64,000 nucleotides of DNA from Fervidicoccaceae archaeon (lineage in GTDB: Archaea; Thermoproteota; Thermoprotei_A; Sulfolobales; Fervidicoccaceae). This document shows, piece by piece, positions 8,286 through 15,134 of this stretch. Below the pieces are notes generated by a model. It searched no databases, had not been told where the DNA came from, and saw only the letters and a program-made list of their open reading frames with translations. Position numbers and translations under genes: made by a program. The stretch spans positions 124,001-188,000 of the forward strand of contig JAVZVD010000003.1 in assembly GCA_038878695.1 (NCBI GenBank), written 5' to 3'. Every line of letters begins with the position of its first letter. The stretch's first letter is position 1.

Positions 8286-8613
8286 GAAGCAATCAGAAAA
8301 GACTGAAAGAAGGGCATATTCCTCTTCCCGGTGGATTCCATCTCAATAGTCGTCGGCGAAGCAATCAGAAAAGACTGAAAGTTAATCGTCGAGCACAAGC
8401 GCTCGGCCTCCTCGGGCGAGTCGACGTACCTGTCGAGAAGCAATCAGAAAAGACTGAAAGTCGCACTCTCGGTTCGGAGAGAACATGCTAGAGTACGCGC
8501 TCGCGCTCGTCGCGAAGCAATCAGAAAAGACTGAAAGGAGGAGGCGTTCGGCAGCGTCAGCTACGACAGAGTCTCGCGGATCCTCAGGCGAAGCAATCAG
8601 AAAAGACTGAAAG
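8286..8613 (+). CRISPR. CRISPR array 2: five 24-bp repeats with long spacers
   Basis: Repeats (GAAGCAATCAG ... GACTGAAAG) start at 8286, 8358, 8437, 8514 and 8590. Spacers are 48, 55, 53 and 52 bp, clearly longer than those of array 1. The repeat differs from array 1 at many positions but keeps the AAAG end, so transcription to the right and a 5' handle ACTGAAAG are expected. No leader of its own is seen: to the left lies the acidic-protein gene and, further on, the lone repeat at 6976. No cas genes for this family are in the window. Confidence 0.96.
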
Positions 8614-8629
8614 GCATTGAGTTGGTAGT

Positions 8630-9373
8630 ATGTCGTTAGAAGAGATTGTGCTGATGAATTGCGGCCTCGCTGTTTTATCGCTACTCTCCGGCATGCTTGG
8701 TCTCGGTGTGGCATTTGCGGCAATTCCTTTTTTGAGCATTTTCTTAACTGATTTAGTTCGCGAGGTGCAGCCGCTGGCGTTGCTGTTGAACGGATTTACA
8801 GCATTATTCTCGGCCATCGGGTTCTCTAGGAGTGGGCTTGTCGAGTGGAAGAGGGCGCTGTTATTAGCCGTGGTCACTACTTCATCGGCGCCCGTAGGTT
8901 CCTTGCTAGTTATGTATGTACCGCAGGTATATGTGTGGATTAGTTACTTCATAGCTGTATCATATTTGGCTTATAGGTTGTTTAAACCTGTTAAGGCAGT
9001 ACCTAAGAATGAGAGGTACTTAATCGCATTGCTACTCGCCGTTCCCATATCGATGCTCTCGGGATTTCTGGGCGTGGGCCCCGGATTCCTCCTAATGCCG
9101 ACTTTGATCGTGGCCGGCTTCGAGCCTAAGAAGGCTGCGGGCATCAACGCGGTTGCGGTGTGCCCTCCCTCGTTCTCGGCGCTCATACCTAGGTTAGGCA
9201 GCATGTCGCTCGACGTAACTATGGTAGCTACGTTACTTATTGTTAGTACGGCGGCATCGTACGCGGGGGCTAGAATAACATCTAAGTACATATTAAGCAC
9301 TACGTTAAGGAAGCTCTTCGGGCTATTAATAGTAGTCATGACGTTATATAGATTGTTAACTTTATTAACTTAA
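8630..9373 (+). CDS. TauE/SafE-family membrane permease
   Basis: Predicted anion exporter of the TauE/SafE (sulfite/organosulfonate exporter) family in the cytoplasmic membrane. The 247-residue product shows about eight hydrophobic segments in two repeated halves. Each half has the family Gly-rich turn: SGMLGLGVAFAAIPF early and SGFLGVGPGFLLMPT in the second half. The substrate is not predictable. Base composition is noticeably more A/T-rich than its surroundings (many TTA and ATA codons), suggesting transfer. The ATG lies 17 bp after the last array-2 repeat with no TATA box of its own visible, so it may be read from the CRISPR transcript. Confidence 0.85.
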   Translation: MSLEEIVLMNCGLAVLSLLSGMLGLGVAFAAIPFLSIFLTDLVREVQPLALLLNGFTALFSAIGFSRSGLVEWKRALLLAVVTTSSAPVGSLLVMYVPQVYVWISYFIAVSYLAYRLFKPVKAVPKNERYLIALLLAVPISMLSGFLGVGPGFLLMPTLIVAGFEPKKAAGINAVAVCPPSFSALIPRLGSMSLDVTMVATLLIVSTAASYAGARITSKYILSTTLRKLFGLLIVVMTLYRLLTLLT

Positions 9374-9473
9374 TCATGAGACGGGCTCTAGACCTCTTCG
9401 AGTCAAAAGAGGCCGAGCAGGGATTCGGGGGATTGGAGCAGCGCCGTAGACCTCGCCTCGCTCTTCGCCAAGC

Positions 9474-9497
9474 GGAGCAAGTAGAAAAGACCGAGAG
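9474..9497 (+). CRISPR. Decayed copy of the family-2 CRISPR repeat
   Basis: The 24-bp stretch starting GGAGCAAGTAG and ending GACCGAGAG matches the array-2 repeat at 19 of 24 positions, including the contiguous core AGAAAAGAC, in the same orientation. Decayed repeats commonly mark the leader-distal end of an array. It lies 860 bp beyond the last intact repeat, on the far side of the TauE/SafE gene. A chance match cannot be excluded by eye. Confidence 0.45.
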
Positions 9498-9557
9498 CGC
9501 GCTCGGCTCTCGCTCTCGCGAGAGCCCCCCGGTCCGCGAAAGCGATCGAAAGACCAG

Positions 9558-9632
9558 CGGGCCCGCCGGGATTCGAACCCGGGGTCTCCGGCTCCGAAGG
9601 CCGGCGCCTTATCCTGGCTAGGCCACGGGCCC
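9558..9632 (-). tRNA. tRNA-Arg (anticodon TCG)
   Basis: A 75-nt cloverleaf on the minus strand. It has acceptor GGGCCCG/CGGGCCC, D stem GCCT/AGGC, anticodon stem CCGGC/GCCGG with loop CTTCGGA (anticodon TCG), T stem CCGGG/CCCGG with TTCGAAT, and discriminator G. No intron and no encoded CCA. It is a near twin of the tRNA at 24003-24077 but reads a different Arg codon. Confidence 0.95.
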
Positions 9633-9814
9633 CCTCCTCTCGGCGAGCCAGCGGGAAATCGGACCGAGGGCTCTCGCGGCCCGCGCCGTCGATCTATTAT
9701 CTTCGTTCGTATTTGAAGATTCGTGCTCAAAGCCTCGCGAAGAGCCGGCCGGGGGCGGCTTCCGCGTGGAACGCTTTTAATCCGTTCGCGAGGAGGCCTG
9801 ATAAGGAGCCGGTC

Positions 9815-10888
9815 GTGGCCCCCTGCCCGCTCATGCGCAGATACGAGGGCAATCCCGTGCTCGCGCCCAGGCCCGGCTGCTTCTGGGAAGCCGGGGGGAC
9901 GTTCAACCCGGCGGTCTTCAGATACGGCGGCAAAATCTACATGGTGTATAGACAGGTCTCGAGGAATTGCGTCTCGACTCTGGGCCTGGCCGTATCGAGG
10001 GACGGCTACGAATTCCTCGATAGAATGCCCCAGCCCGTCTACGTGCCGAGAGCCAGATTCGAGACGCACCCGGAGGCTCTGGGAGAGCTGCGCGGCAAGG
10101 ACTTCTGCTCCAGGGTGGCGAGCTTCAGACACGTCTCGGGGGCGAGCTGCTTCGGAGTGGAGGACCCGAGGATCGCGCTGATGAATAATAGGATTTACCT
10201 GACGTACGTGGCCTTCAACGGGGTGGACCCTCCCCGCGGCGCCCTCACGTGGATAGACGTCGTAGACTTTCTCAACGAGAGGTGGGACATGTGGGCCAAG
10301 CCGATCCCGGTCACGCACCCCAGCATACCTGACAAGAGCGTCGTGATGCTGCCGAGGAGAGTGAGGGGCAAGATCGCGTTCTTCCACAGGATATTCCCGC
10401 ACGTGTGGCTCGACTACGTCGACGACGTCTCGGAGCTGACGAGGAGGTACCTATGGGGTTACCCCGCCATAAGAACGAGGCCTCCGTCGTGGGACAGCAG
10501 GAAGATAGGCGTGGGCAGCGTCGTCGAGTGGGGCCCCTACTTCCTGGCGACGTACTACGGCGTGACCGGGTGGGACGACTACTACTACAGCGAGGGCCTG
10601 AGCCCGAGGGACTTCGCCGAGAGCGACGGCTACAGATACAAGATCGGCGTCATGGTACTCGACGGAGAGGACCCGTCGAGGGTGCTGTACAGATCGCCCG
10701 AGCCCGTCGCCGAGCCGGAGGCCTGGTACGAGCTCCACGAGCCCGTGACTCCCAACGTGATTTATCCCACGGGCTCTCTGCTCGAGGGAGAGAAGCTCCT
10801 CATTTACTACGGCGCCTCGGACTACTTCGTGGCTCTCGGGGAGCTAGACCTGGGCCCGCTGAGGGACGAGCTGTCGAGGGAGCTCTGA
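9815..10888 (+). CDS. GH130-type glycoside phosphorylase/hydrolase, paralog 1
   Basis: Five-bladed beta-propeller enzyme of the GH130 type. Characterised members phosphorolyse or hydrolyse beta-mannosides. The product (about 357 residues) has the N-terminal motif RYEGNPVLAPR, FNPAV, the catalytic-region motif VEDPRI, and the C-terminal YYGASDYFVALGEL blade. The frame is open back to a TTG at 9713. GTG 9815 is preferred because it has GGAG seven bases upstream, a TTTTAA box at about 9775, and gives the same short N-terminus as paralogs 2 and 3. First of three tandem genes. Substrate is unknown; phosphate-binding residues were not resolved by eye. Confidence 0.85.
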   Translation: MAPCPLMRRYEGNPVLAPRPGCFWEAGGTFNPAVFRYGGKIYMVYRQVSRNCVSTLGLAVSRDGYEFLDRMPQPVYVPRARFETHPEALGELRGKDFCSRVASFRHVSGASCFGVEDPRIALMNNRIYLTYVAFNGVDPPRGALTWIDVVDFLNERWDMWAKPIPVTHPSIPDKSVVMLPRRVRGKIAFFHRIFPHVWLDYVDDVSELTRRYLWGYPAIRTRPPSWDSRKIGVGSVVEWGPYFLATYYGVTGWDDYYYSEGLSPRDFAESDGYRYKIGVMVLDGEDPSRVLYRSPEPVAEPEAWYELHEPVTPNVIYPTGSLLEGEKLLIYYGASDYFVALGELDLGPLRDELSREL

Positions 10889-10956
10889 GGGCCTCCCGGC
10901 GAGCCCTCGCGCTTTTAGCTCGGGAGCTCTCAGTCGATCGACCGGAGGACTCGCTC

Positions 10957-11946
10957 TTGCTTAAGCTGAGGAGGCACGCGGGCAACCCGATCCTGACGCC
11001 GCGCGCGGATTTCTGGCTCGAGGGAGAGGCGGTGTTCAATCCGACGGTGATCAAGCGCGGCGAGAAGGTGGTGATGCTGTACCGCGCTCTATCGAGGCCT
11101 CTGCAAAGATCCCCCGAGGAGCATATCAAGATATCGACGATAATGAGAGCGGAGAGCTCGGACGGCGTGAGCTTCGAGCGGAGGGGGCTTTTCATCGGGC
11201 CCGAGCGGCCCTGGGAGGCCTACGCCACGGAGGACCCCAGGGTGACTCGAGTCGGCTCGACCTATTTCATCACGTACACGGCCGTCAGCAGGTGGCCCCC
11301 GAGGCCTGAGTCCGTGAGGCTCGCCCTGGCCCTCTCCGAGGACCTGGTCAAGTGCACGAAAGTCGGCGTGATTTGCCCCTACAACTCCAAAGCCGGCTTC
11401 GTCTTCCCGAGAAAATACGAGGGCCGCTACTTGATGGCTCTGACCCTGAACCCCGATAGACCCCCCTCCAGCGTAGTGCTCGTCGCGTTCGACGACGTGA
11501 GGGACCTGCTAGAGGAGGAATTTTGGAGAGGCGCTCTGAGCGAGGCTAAGGCGCTGCTGAGGGGGACGAGCGAGAAACCCTTCGTCGAATTGGGGACCCC
11601 TCCGCTCGAGGTCGACGACCACTGGCTCCTCTTCCTCCCGGATATACTCTACGAGAAGGGGCACTTCGTCGAGTTCAGCATCACCGCCGCGCTGCTCAGA
11701 GCGGATGACCCGAGCGAGCTCGTGGCTCTCTCGACTAGGCCTCTGCTGAGGCCCGAGCTGGAGTACGAGCTCACGCAGAACGCCTACCCGAGGGGGATCG
11801 CCTTCCCCTCGGGAGCTCTGCTGGTGGGCGACGAGGTCTGGGTCTACTACGGGGCCGCCGACAAGTACGTCGCGCTCGCTCGCGTAGAGCTCGCGCGGCT
11901 CCTGGACTATCTATTGAGGGAGTGTAGAGTTGGGCGCGCCGGTTAA
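10957..11946 (+). CDS. GH130-type glycoside phosphorylase/hydrolase, paralog 2
   Basis: Second tandem GH130-type beta-propeller (329 residues). Motifs in order: RRHAGNPILTPR, FNPTVIKRG, ATEDPRV, and the closing blade YYGAADKYVALARVEL. TTG 10957 is chosen as start because GGAGG lies nine bases upstream and the N-terminus then matches the paralogs. The frame runs open far upstream (to 10405), but that portion is antiframe to paralog 1 and not coding. It lies 68 bp after paralog 1 and overlaps paralog 3 by 17 bp, so all three are likely co-transcribed. It diverges most from the other two around the middle blades. Confidence 0.83.
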   Translation: MLKLRRHAGNPILTPRADFWLEGEAVFNPTVIKRGEKVVMLYRALSRPLQRSPEEHIKISTIMRAESSDGVSFERRGLFIGPERPWEAYATEDPRVTRVGSTYFITYTAVSRWPPRPESVRLALALSEDLVKCTKVGVICPYNSKAGFVFPRKYEGRYLMALTLNPDRPPSSVVLVAFDDVRDLLEEEFWRGALSEAKALLRGTSEKPFVELGTPPLEVDDHWLLFLPDILYEKGHFVEFSITAALLRADDPSELVALSTRPLLRPELEYELTQNAYPRGIAFPSGALLVGDEVWVYYGAADKYVALARVELARLLDYLLRECRVGRAG

Positions 11947-12886
11947 GCTCCAGAGGCACAAATCGAATCCCCTGCTGTCGCCCGACCCCGCGAGGCGGTT
12001 CAGGAGCAGCGCCGTCTTCAACGCCGGGGCGTTGATGCTTCGAGGCAAGATATATATATTGTACAGGGCGCAATCCGCGGACCTCACGTCGACCATAGGT
12101 CTCGCGGTGACGAGCGACGGCGTCTCGATAGAGGAGAACCTCGACGAGCCTATCTACGCGCCGAGAGAGGAGTTCGAGTCGAGGGTGCTCGGCGGCCCCG
12201 GCCCGGTGGGCTGCGAAGATCCGCGACTCACGATCTTGGACGACACGATCTACATGTTGTACACGGCCGTCAGCGACGCGTTCGATTACGTCAGGGTGGC
12301 CCTGACCTCGATACGCGTCGGCGAGTTCCTCGAGAGGAGGTGGTCGGCGTGGACTAAGCCGATCCTCGTGAGCCCGCCGGGCGTGTGGGACAAGAACGCC
12401 TGCCTCCTCCCCAAGAGGATTCAAGGTAGATACGTGGTGATACACAGATTCTTCCCGAGCATCTGGGTGGACTTCGTCGAGAGCCTAGACTTCGAGGGCT
12501 ATTGGGTCAGAGGATACGAGGTGATGAGGCCCAGGCCGAGGTCCTGGGACAGCGACAAGGTCGGCCTGGCCGGCGTGCCGGTTGAGACGAGCGAGGGCTG
12601 GGTCATGATATATCACGCGAGGAGCGCCTACGATGGGGCCTACAGGCTCGGCGCGGCCCTCTTGGATAGGGAGGACCCGACCACCGTGTTGGCGAGGCTC
12701 CCGTATCCTCTGCTAGAGCCGAGAGAGTGGTACGAAAGAGACGGAGGCGACATAGTGTTCTCCTGCGGTCACGTTATCCTCGACGGCAGACTCTACGTGT
12801 ACTACGGCGCCTCCGACAAATACCTAGCCGTGGCCTCCGTGGACTTCGGCGAGCTCGTGGGCGAGCTACTTAGATACGCTTCTTGA
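11930..12886 (+). CDS. GH130-type glycoside phosphorylase/hydrolase, paralog 3
   Basis: Third tandem GH130-type protein (318 residues). It shows RHKSNPLLSPD, FNAGALMLRGK, CEDPRLTILDD and a closing YYGASDKYLAVASVDF. The TTG start at 11930 overlaps the end of paralog 2. It is closest to paralog 1 in the mid-section (both have RPRSWDS/RPPSWDS followed by K-x-G-x-G/A), so 1 and 3 may share substrate specificity. No signal peptide: all three appear cytoplasmic, pointing to intracellular turnover of a mannose- or glucose-containing glycan or compatible solute. Confidence 0.85.
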   Translation: MGAPVKLQRHKSNPLLSPDPARRFRSSAVFNAGALMLRGKIYILYRAQSADLTSTIGLAVTSDGVSIEENLDEPIYAPREEFESRVLGGPGPVGCEDPRLTILDDTIYMLYTAVSDAFDYVRVALTSIRVGEFLERRWSAWTKPILVSPPGVWDKNACLLPKRIQGRYVVIHRFFPSIWVDFVESLDFEGYWVRGYEVMRPRPRSWDSDKVGLAGVPVETSEGWVMIYHARSAYDGAYRLGAALLDREDPTTVLARLPYPLLEPREWYERDGGDIVFSCGHVILDGRLYVYYGASDKYLAVASVDFGELVGELLRYAS

Positions 12887-13251
12887 GCCCTCGCGAGCTA
12901 GAGCCGCCGGATCTCAGAGAATCATTAGCGAAGCGGAGGGGGGAGAGAAGCGATAAAAAGCGTAAGAGTCAAGCATTTCGGGAGCCTCGAAAGTCGCTCT
13001 ACTTCTTCTCCTCCTTCTTCTCCTCCTTCTTCTCCTTCTTCTTGCTCATGGTGCTTCCCGCTTAGCGGTATTCCGGCGGCATCGATAAATACGTGCGTTG
13101 ACGCGAGAGAGAAGAAAGCGAAGCGGCATAAGGCGGCCCGGCCGCTCCGAATAGCATCACGGCGTGAGATGAGAAAGTCAACGCGAGGTTAACGAATTGG
13201 CGCGAGATCATTAACGAAATAACTTTAAACTGATTCGAGGAGGTCTCGTAG
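12887..13251. other. Intergenic region, 365 bp, mostly without genes
   Basis: Between the GH130 cluster and the PRTase-like regulator. It holds a Lys/Glu micro-ORF on the minus strand (12999-13049), its possible TATA box (GATAAATAC at about 13084-13092), and the TTTAAA box (about 13224-13229) with GAGGAGGT (13237-13244) of the next gene. A 60-codon plus-strand frame starting at 12883 has random, Phe/Ser-rich composition and is not accepted as a gene. Confidence 0.6.
12999..13049 (-). CDS. Possible 16-residue Lys/Glu-rich micro-peptide
   Basis: Minus-strand ATG at 13049 opens a 16-codon frame reading MSKKKEKKEEKKEEKK and then TAG. A TATA-like GTATTTATC on the minus strand lies about 38 bp upstream, and GGGAAG precedes the start by a few bases. 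Promoter, leader and start are thus laid out as in real archaeal genes. The coding part is nevertheless a simple AAGAAGGAGG-type purine repeat, so it could be low-complexity DNA. No function is proposed. Confidence 0.25.
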   Translation of the reverse strand: MSKKKEKKEEKKEEKK

Positions 13252-14037
13252 GTGCCCGAGCAGGTCGGGGGTCAGAGTGGTTCTTCGATGAAGCAAGGAC
13301 ACGCGGACAGAGGCTCACGGCATCTCCTCGTCGATCTCGTGAGGCTCCTCAACTACTTCTACTCTTTCCGCGAGCTCGAGGAGACGCTCGGGATCCCCTC
13401 TCAAGTGCTCTGGAGATACGCGACGCTGAGATCTGTGCCCGAGCGCGAGACCGCCCGCAGACTGCTCGTTAAGATACGCGAAAGCGGTCTCCTGGAGAGC
13501 GCGGTCGCGCGCTTGAATCTCAACGAGAGAGAGCTGTGGGTCCTCGCGAGCAACCCGGGCATAATCGAGCTCTCGGCGCATAAAGTGGTAGAAGCCCTCG
13601 GAGCCTCGAGGATCGAGACGGTGGTCTCGGCGCCGGAGAGTTATTCGAGCGCCTTCGCCTCGGTCATCTCGAGCCGCCTCAGAGCGACGCTCTGCTTAGC
13701 CTCTCGCGAGCGATACTCGGAGGAGAGCCTCTACGCGGCTTACAGCGAGGGCGAGCACCACGTCCACGCCCTGGCTCTCCCGGCAAAATGCTTGGGGAGG
13801 GGCTCGAGGGCTCTACTCGTGGCCTTCTGCGCTCGCGATGAACCGTCCATAGCGGCCACCCTCGGGCTCTTGGCCGGCGCTCACGCCGAGCTCTGCGGGC
13901 TCTTCGTAGTCGTGGGCTCTAGGATCAGATTAAAGCGCTTAGTGGACGAGCTGGAGGAGAGAGAGGGGCTCAGGACGTCGAGTGATTTCAAGGTGCTGAC
14001 GCTCATTGACCTGGACGCTAGGTCGCAACAAATCTAG
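13252..14037 (+). CDS. HTH plus degenerate phosphoribosyltransferase-like regulator (GfcR-like)
   Basis: The 261-residue product has an N-terminal helix-turn-helix (FRELEETLGIPSQVLWRYAT, about residues 39-58) and a C-terminal PRTase-like fold. This architecture is that of archaeal GfcR-type transcription regulators. In those proteins the PRPP loop reads VDD-x-x-x-(S/T)-G-x-T. Here the aligned stretch is LLVAFCARDEPSIAATLGLL, so both Asp residues and the Gly-Thr end are lost. It probably regulates transcription rather than catalysing, and cannot bind PRPP in the usual way. It has its own TTTAAA box and GAGGAGGT before the GTG start. The PAP2 gene follows 22 bp later. Confidence 0.6.
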   Translation: MPEQVGGQSGSSMKQGHADRGSRHLLVDLVRLLNYFYSFRELEETLGIPSQVLWRYATLRSVPERETARRLLVKIRESGLLESAVARLNLNERELWVLASNPGIIELSAHKVVEALGASRIETVVSAPESYSSAFASVISSRLRATLCLASRERYSEESLYAAYSEGEHHVHALALPAKCLGRGSRALLVAFCARDEPSIAATLGLLAGAHAELCGLFVVVGSRIRLKRLVDELEEREGLRTSSDFKVLTLIDLDARSQQI

Positions 14038-14059
14038 CTCGCGAGGAGTCGAGAGGCTC

Positions 14060-14683
14060 ATGTCGCGCGAGGAGCCCCGCGCGGTCCTCGGCGCGCTCGC
14101 GCTGGGAGCGCTCGTGGCAGTTCTGACCGCCCTCGCGCGAGCCGGGGTCTACGCTCCCATCGACGAGATGGTCTACGAATTGACTCCGCGCAGCTCCTCG
14201 CTCCCGCTGATCGCTTTGAGCGAGACTGCCTCGATCTACGCGGCGGCGGCCTACGTGGCGGCGGCGTTGATCCTGGCTCGGAGGAGGAGCCGAGGGCGCG
14301 CGGAGGCGCTGGAGTTCGCGCTGGCCATGCTCATTACGACGGCTCTCGTGGCTGCGTTGAAGGTCGCGGCCGGAGTCCCCAGGCCGGGAGCCGAGCACTC
14401 TGAAGCGACGCCCCTCGCCGTTCTCGCCGGGCACTACGCCTTTCCATCGGGTCACTCGTCGAGAGCGGCCGTCTTGGCGTACTACGCGGCGAGGAAGCGG
14501 CCAGAGCTTAGGTGGCCTCTCTGGATCTATGCCGCCTGCGTAGCTCTCTCGAGGATTCTCCTCGGAGCTCACTGGGCGAGCGACGTGCTCGCGGGCTTGC
14601 TAGTGGGTTATTGGGGCTCCAAGGTCTCCGAGCTAGCGTTGGGGGAGAGGGTGCGGGGGAGGCGCGGTGGTCAGCCCGGATAG
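14060..14683 (+). CDS. PAP2-superfamily membrane phosphatase
   Basis: Integral-membrane phosphatase acting on lipid-linked phosphates. The 207-residue product has about six hydrophobic segments and the three PAP2 motifs: K-x6-R-P (KVAAGVPRPG), PSGHS, and S-R-x5-H-x3-D (SRILLGAHWASD), supplying the catalytic His/Asp pair. ATG 14060 is preferred over an upstream ATG at 14006 that overlaps the previous gene. The next gene starts inside its last codons (GTG 14667), so the two are coupled. Likely substrate is an isoprenoid or phospholipid phosphate; specificity is not visible. Confidence 0.85.
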   Translation: MSREEPRAVLGALALGALVAVLTALARAGVYAPIDEMVYELTPRSSSLPLIALSETASIYAAAAYVAAALILARRRSRGRAEALEFALAMLITTALVAALKVAAGVPRPGAEHSEATPLAVLAGHYAFPSGHSSRAAVLAYYAARKRPELRWPLWIYAACVALSRILLGAHWASDVLAGLLVGYWGSKVSELALGERVRGRRGGQPG

Positions 14684-15134
14684 AGCTATGGCTATTCTCC
14701 TGCTCTCGCTGGCGCCGGGATTCGAGGGGAGATACGCCGTGCTGACGGCGCTGGCCATGGGCCTCGAGCCGGCGGCGGCCCTCCTACTCGCTAGTCTCGG
14801 GACGGCCGTGCTAGCGCTCGCGCTGCCCGTCTCCTTGGATAGGCTCGAGAGAGCGATTCTGAGGAGGAAGCGTCTCAACCCGATCGGGAGGCTCTACGAG
14901 AAGTACGTTGAGTCGACGAGGAGGAGGATCTCGCCCTACGTCAATAGGTACGGGCCGCTGGGCCTCGCCCTCTTCGTCGCGCTGCCTCTACCTCTCACCG
15001 GGCTGTGGTCCGGCGCTATCGCGGCCTCAGTGTTAGGCATGGATAGAGCTAGAGCCGCCCTAGCTCTGTTGACCGGGGGACTCGCGGCCGAGCTCGTGGT
15101 CCTGCTCCCTCTCGCTGCTCTGAAATCTCACTGA
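14667..15134 (+). CDS. COG2426-type small membrane exporter-like protein
   Basis: The 155-residue membrane protein resembles the COG2426 (putative small multidrug export) family. It has an N-terminal hydrophobic stretch with LAPGFEGRYAVLTALAMG, a cytoplasmic basic loop with RRISPYVNRYGPLGLALFVALPLPLTG (split here as two halves of one motif), and a final hydrophobic segment. The name is historical and transport has not been shown for most members. It overlaps the PAP2 gene by 17 bp and converges on the AGOG gene, overlapping its 3' end by 7 bp. Confidence 0.65.
   Translation: MVSPDRAMAILLLSLAPGFEGRYAVLTALAMGLEPAAALLLASLGTAVLALALPVSLDRLERAILRRKRLNPIGRLYEKYVESTRRRISPYVNRYGPLGLALFVALPLPLTGLWSGAIAASVLGMDRARAALALLTGGLAAELVVLLPLAALKSH

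Noticed and set aside
8207-8877. Frames of about 95-113 codons crossing array 2
   Set aside because: They consist of translated repeats (QSFLIAS or SVFSDCFA units) plus spacers, and one runs into the permease gene antisense.
9511-9527. Inverted repeat around GCTCTCGCGAGAGC near tRNA-Arg as a terminator
   Set aside because: Crenarchaeal termination relies on T-rich tracts rather than hairpins, and CTCGCGAG-type palindromes recur by composition in this genome.
9374-10402. 342-codon open frame on the minus strand
   Set aside because: It runs antisense over tRNA-Arg and the first GH130 gene. Its Arg/Pro-rich composition is typical of GC-rich shadow frames.
10405-10956. Upstream extension of GH130 paralog 2 (184 codons)
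   Set aside because: It overlaps paralog 1 in another frame and has no similarity to the paralogs; a TTG with GGAGG at the right distance starts the gene at 10957.
12883-13065. 60-codon plus-strand frame with a TTGA overlap to GH130 paralog 3
   Set aside because: The overlap is suggestive, but the product is a random Arg-rich then Phe/Ser-rich sequence that mirrors the purine repeat on the other strand.
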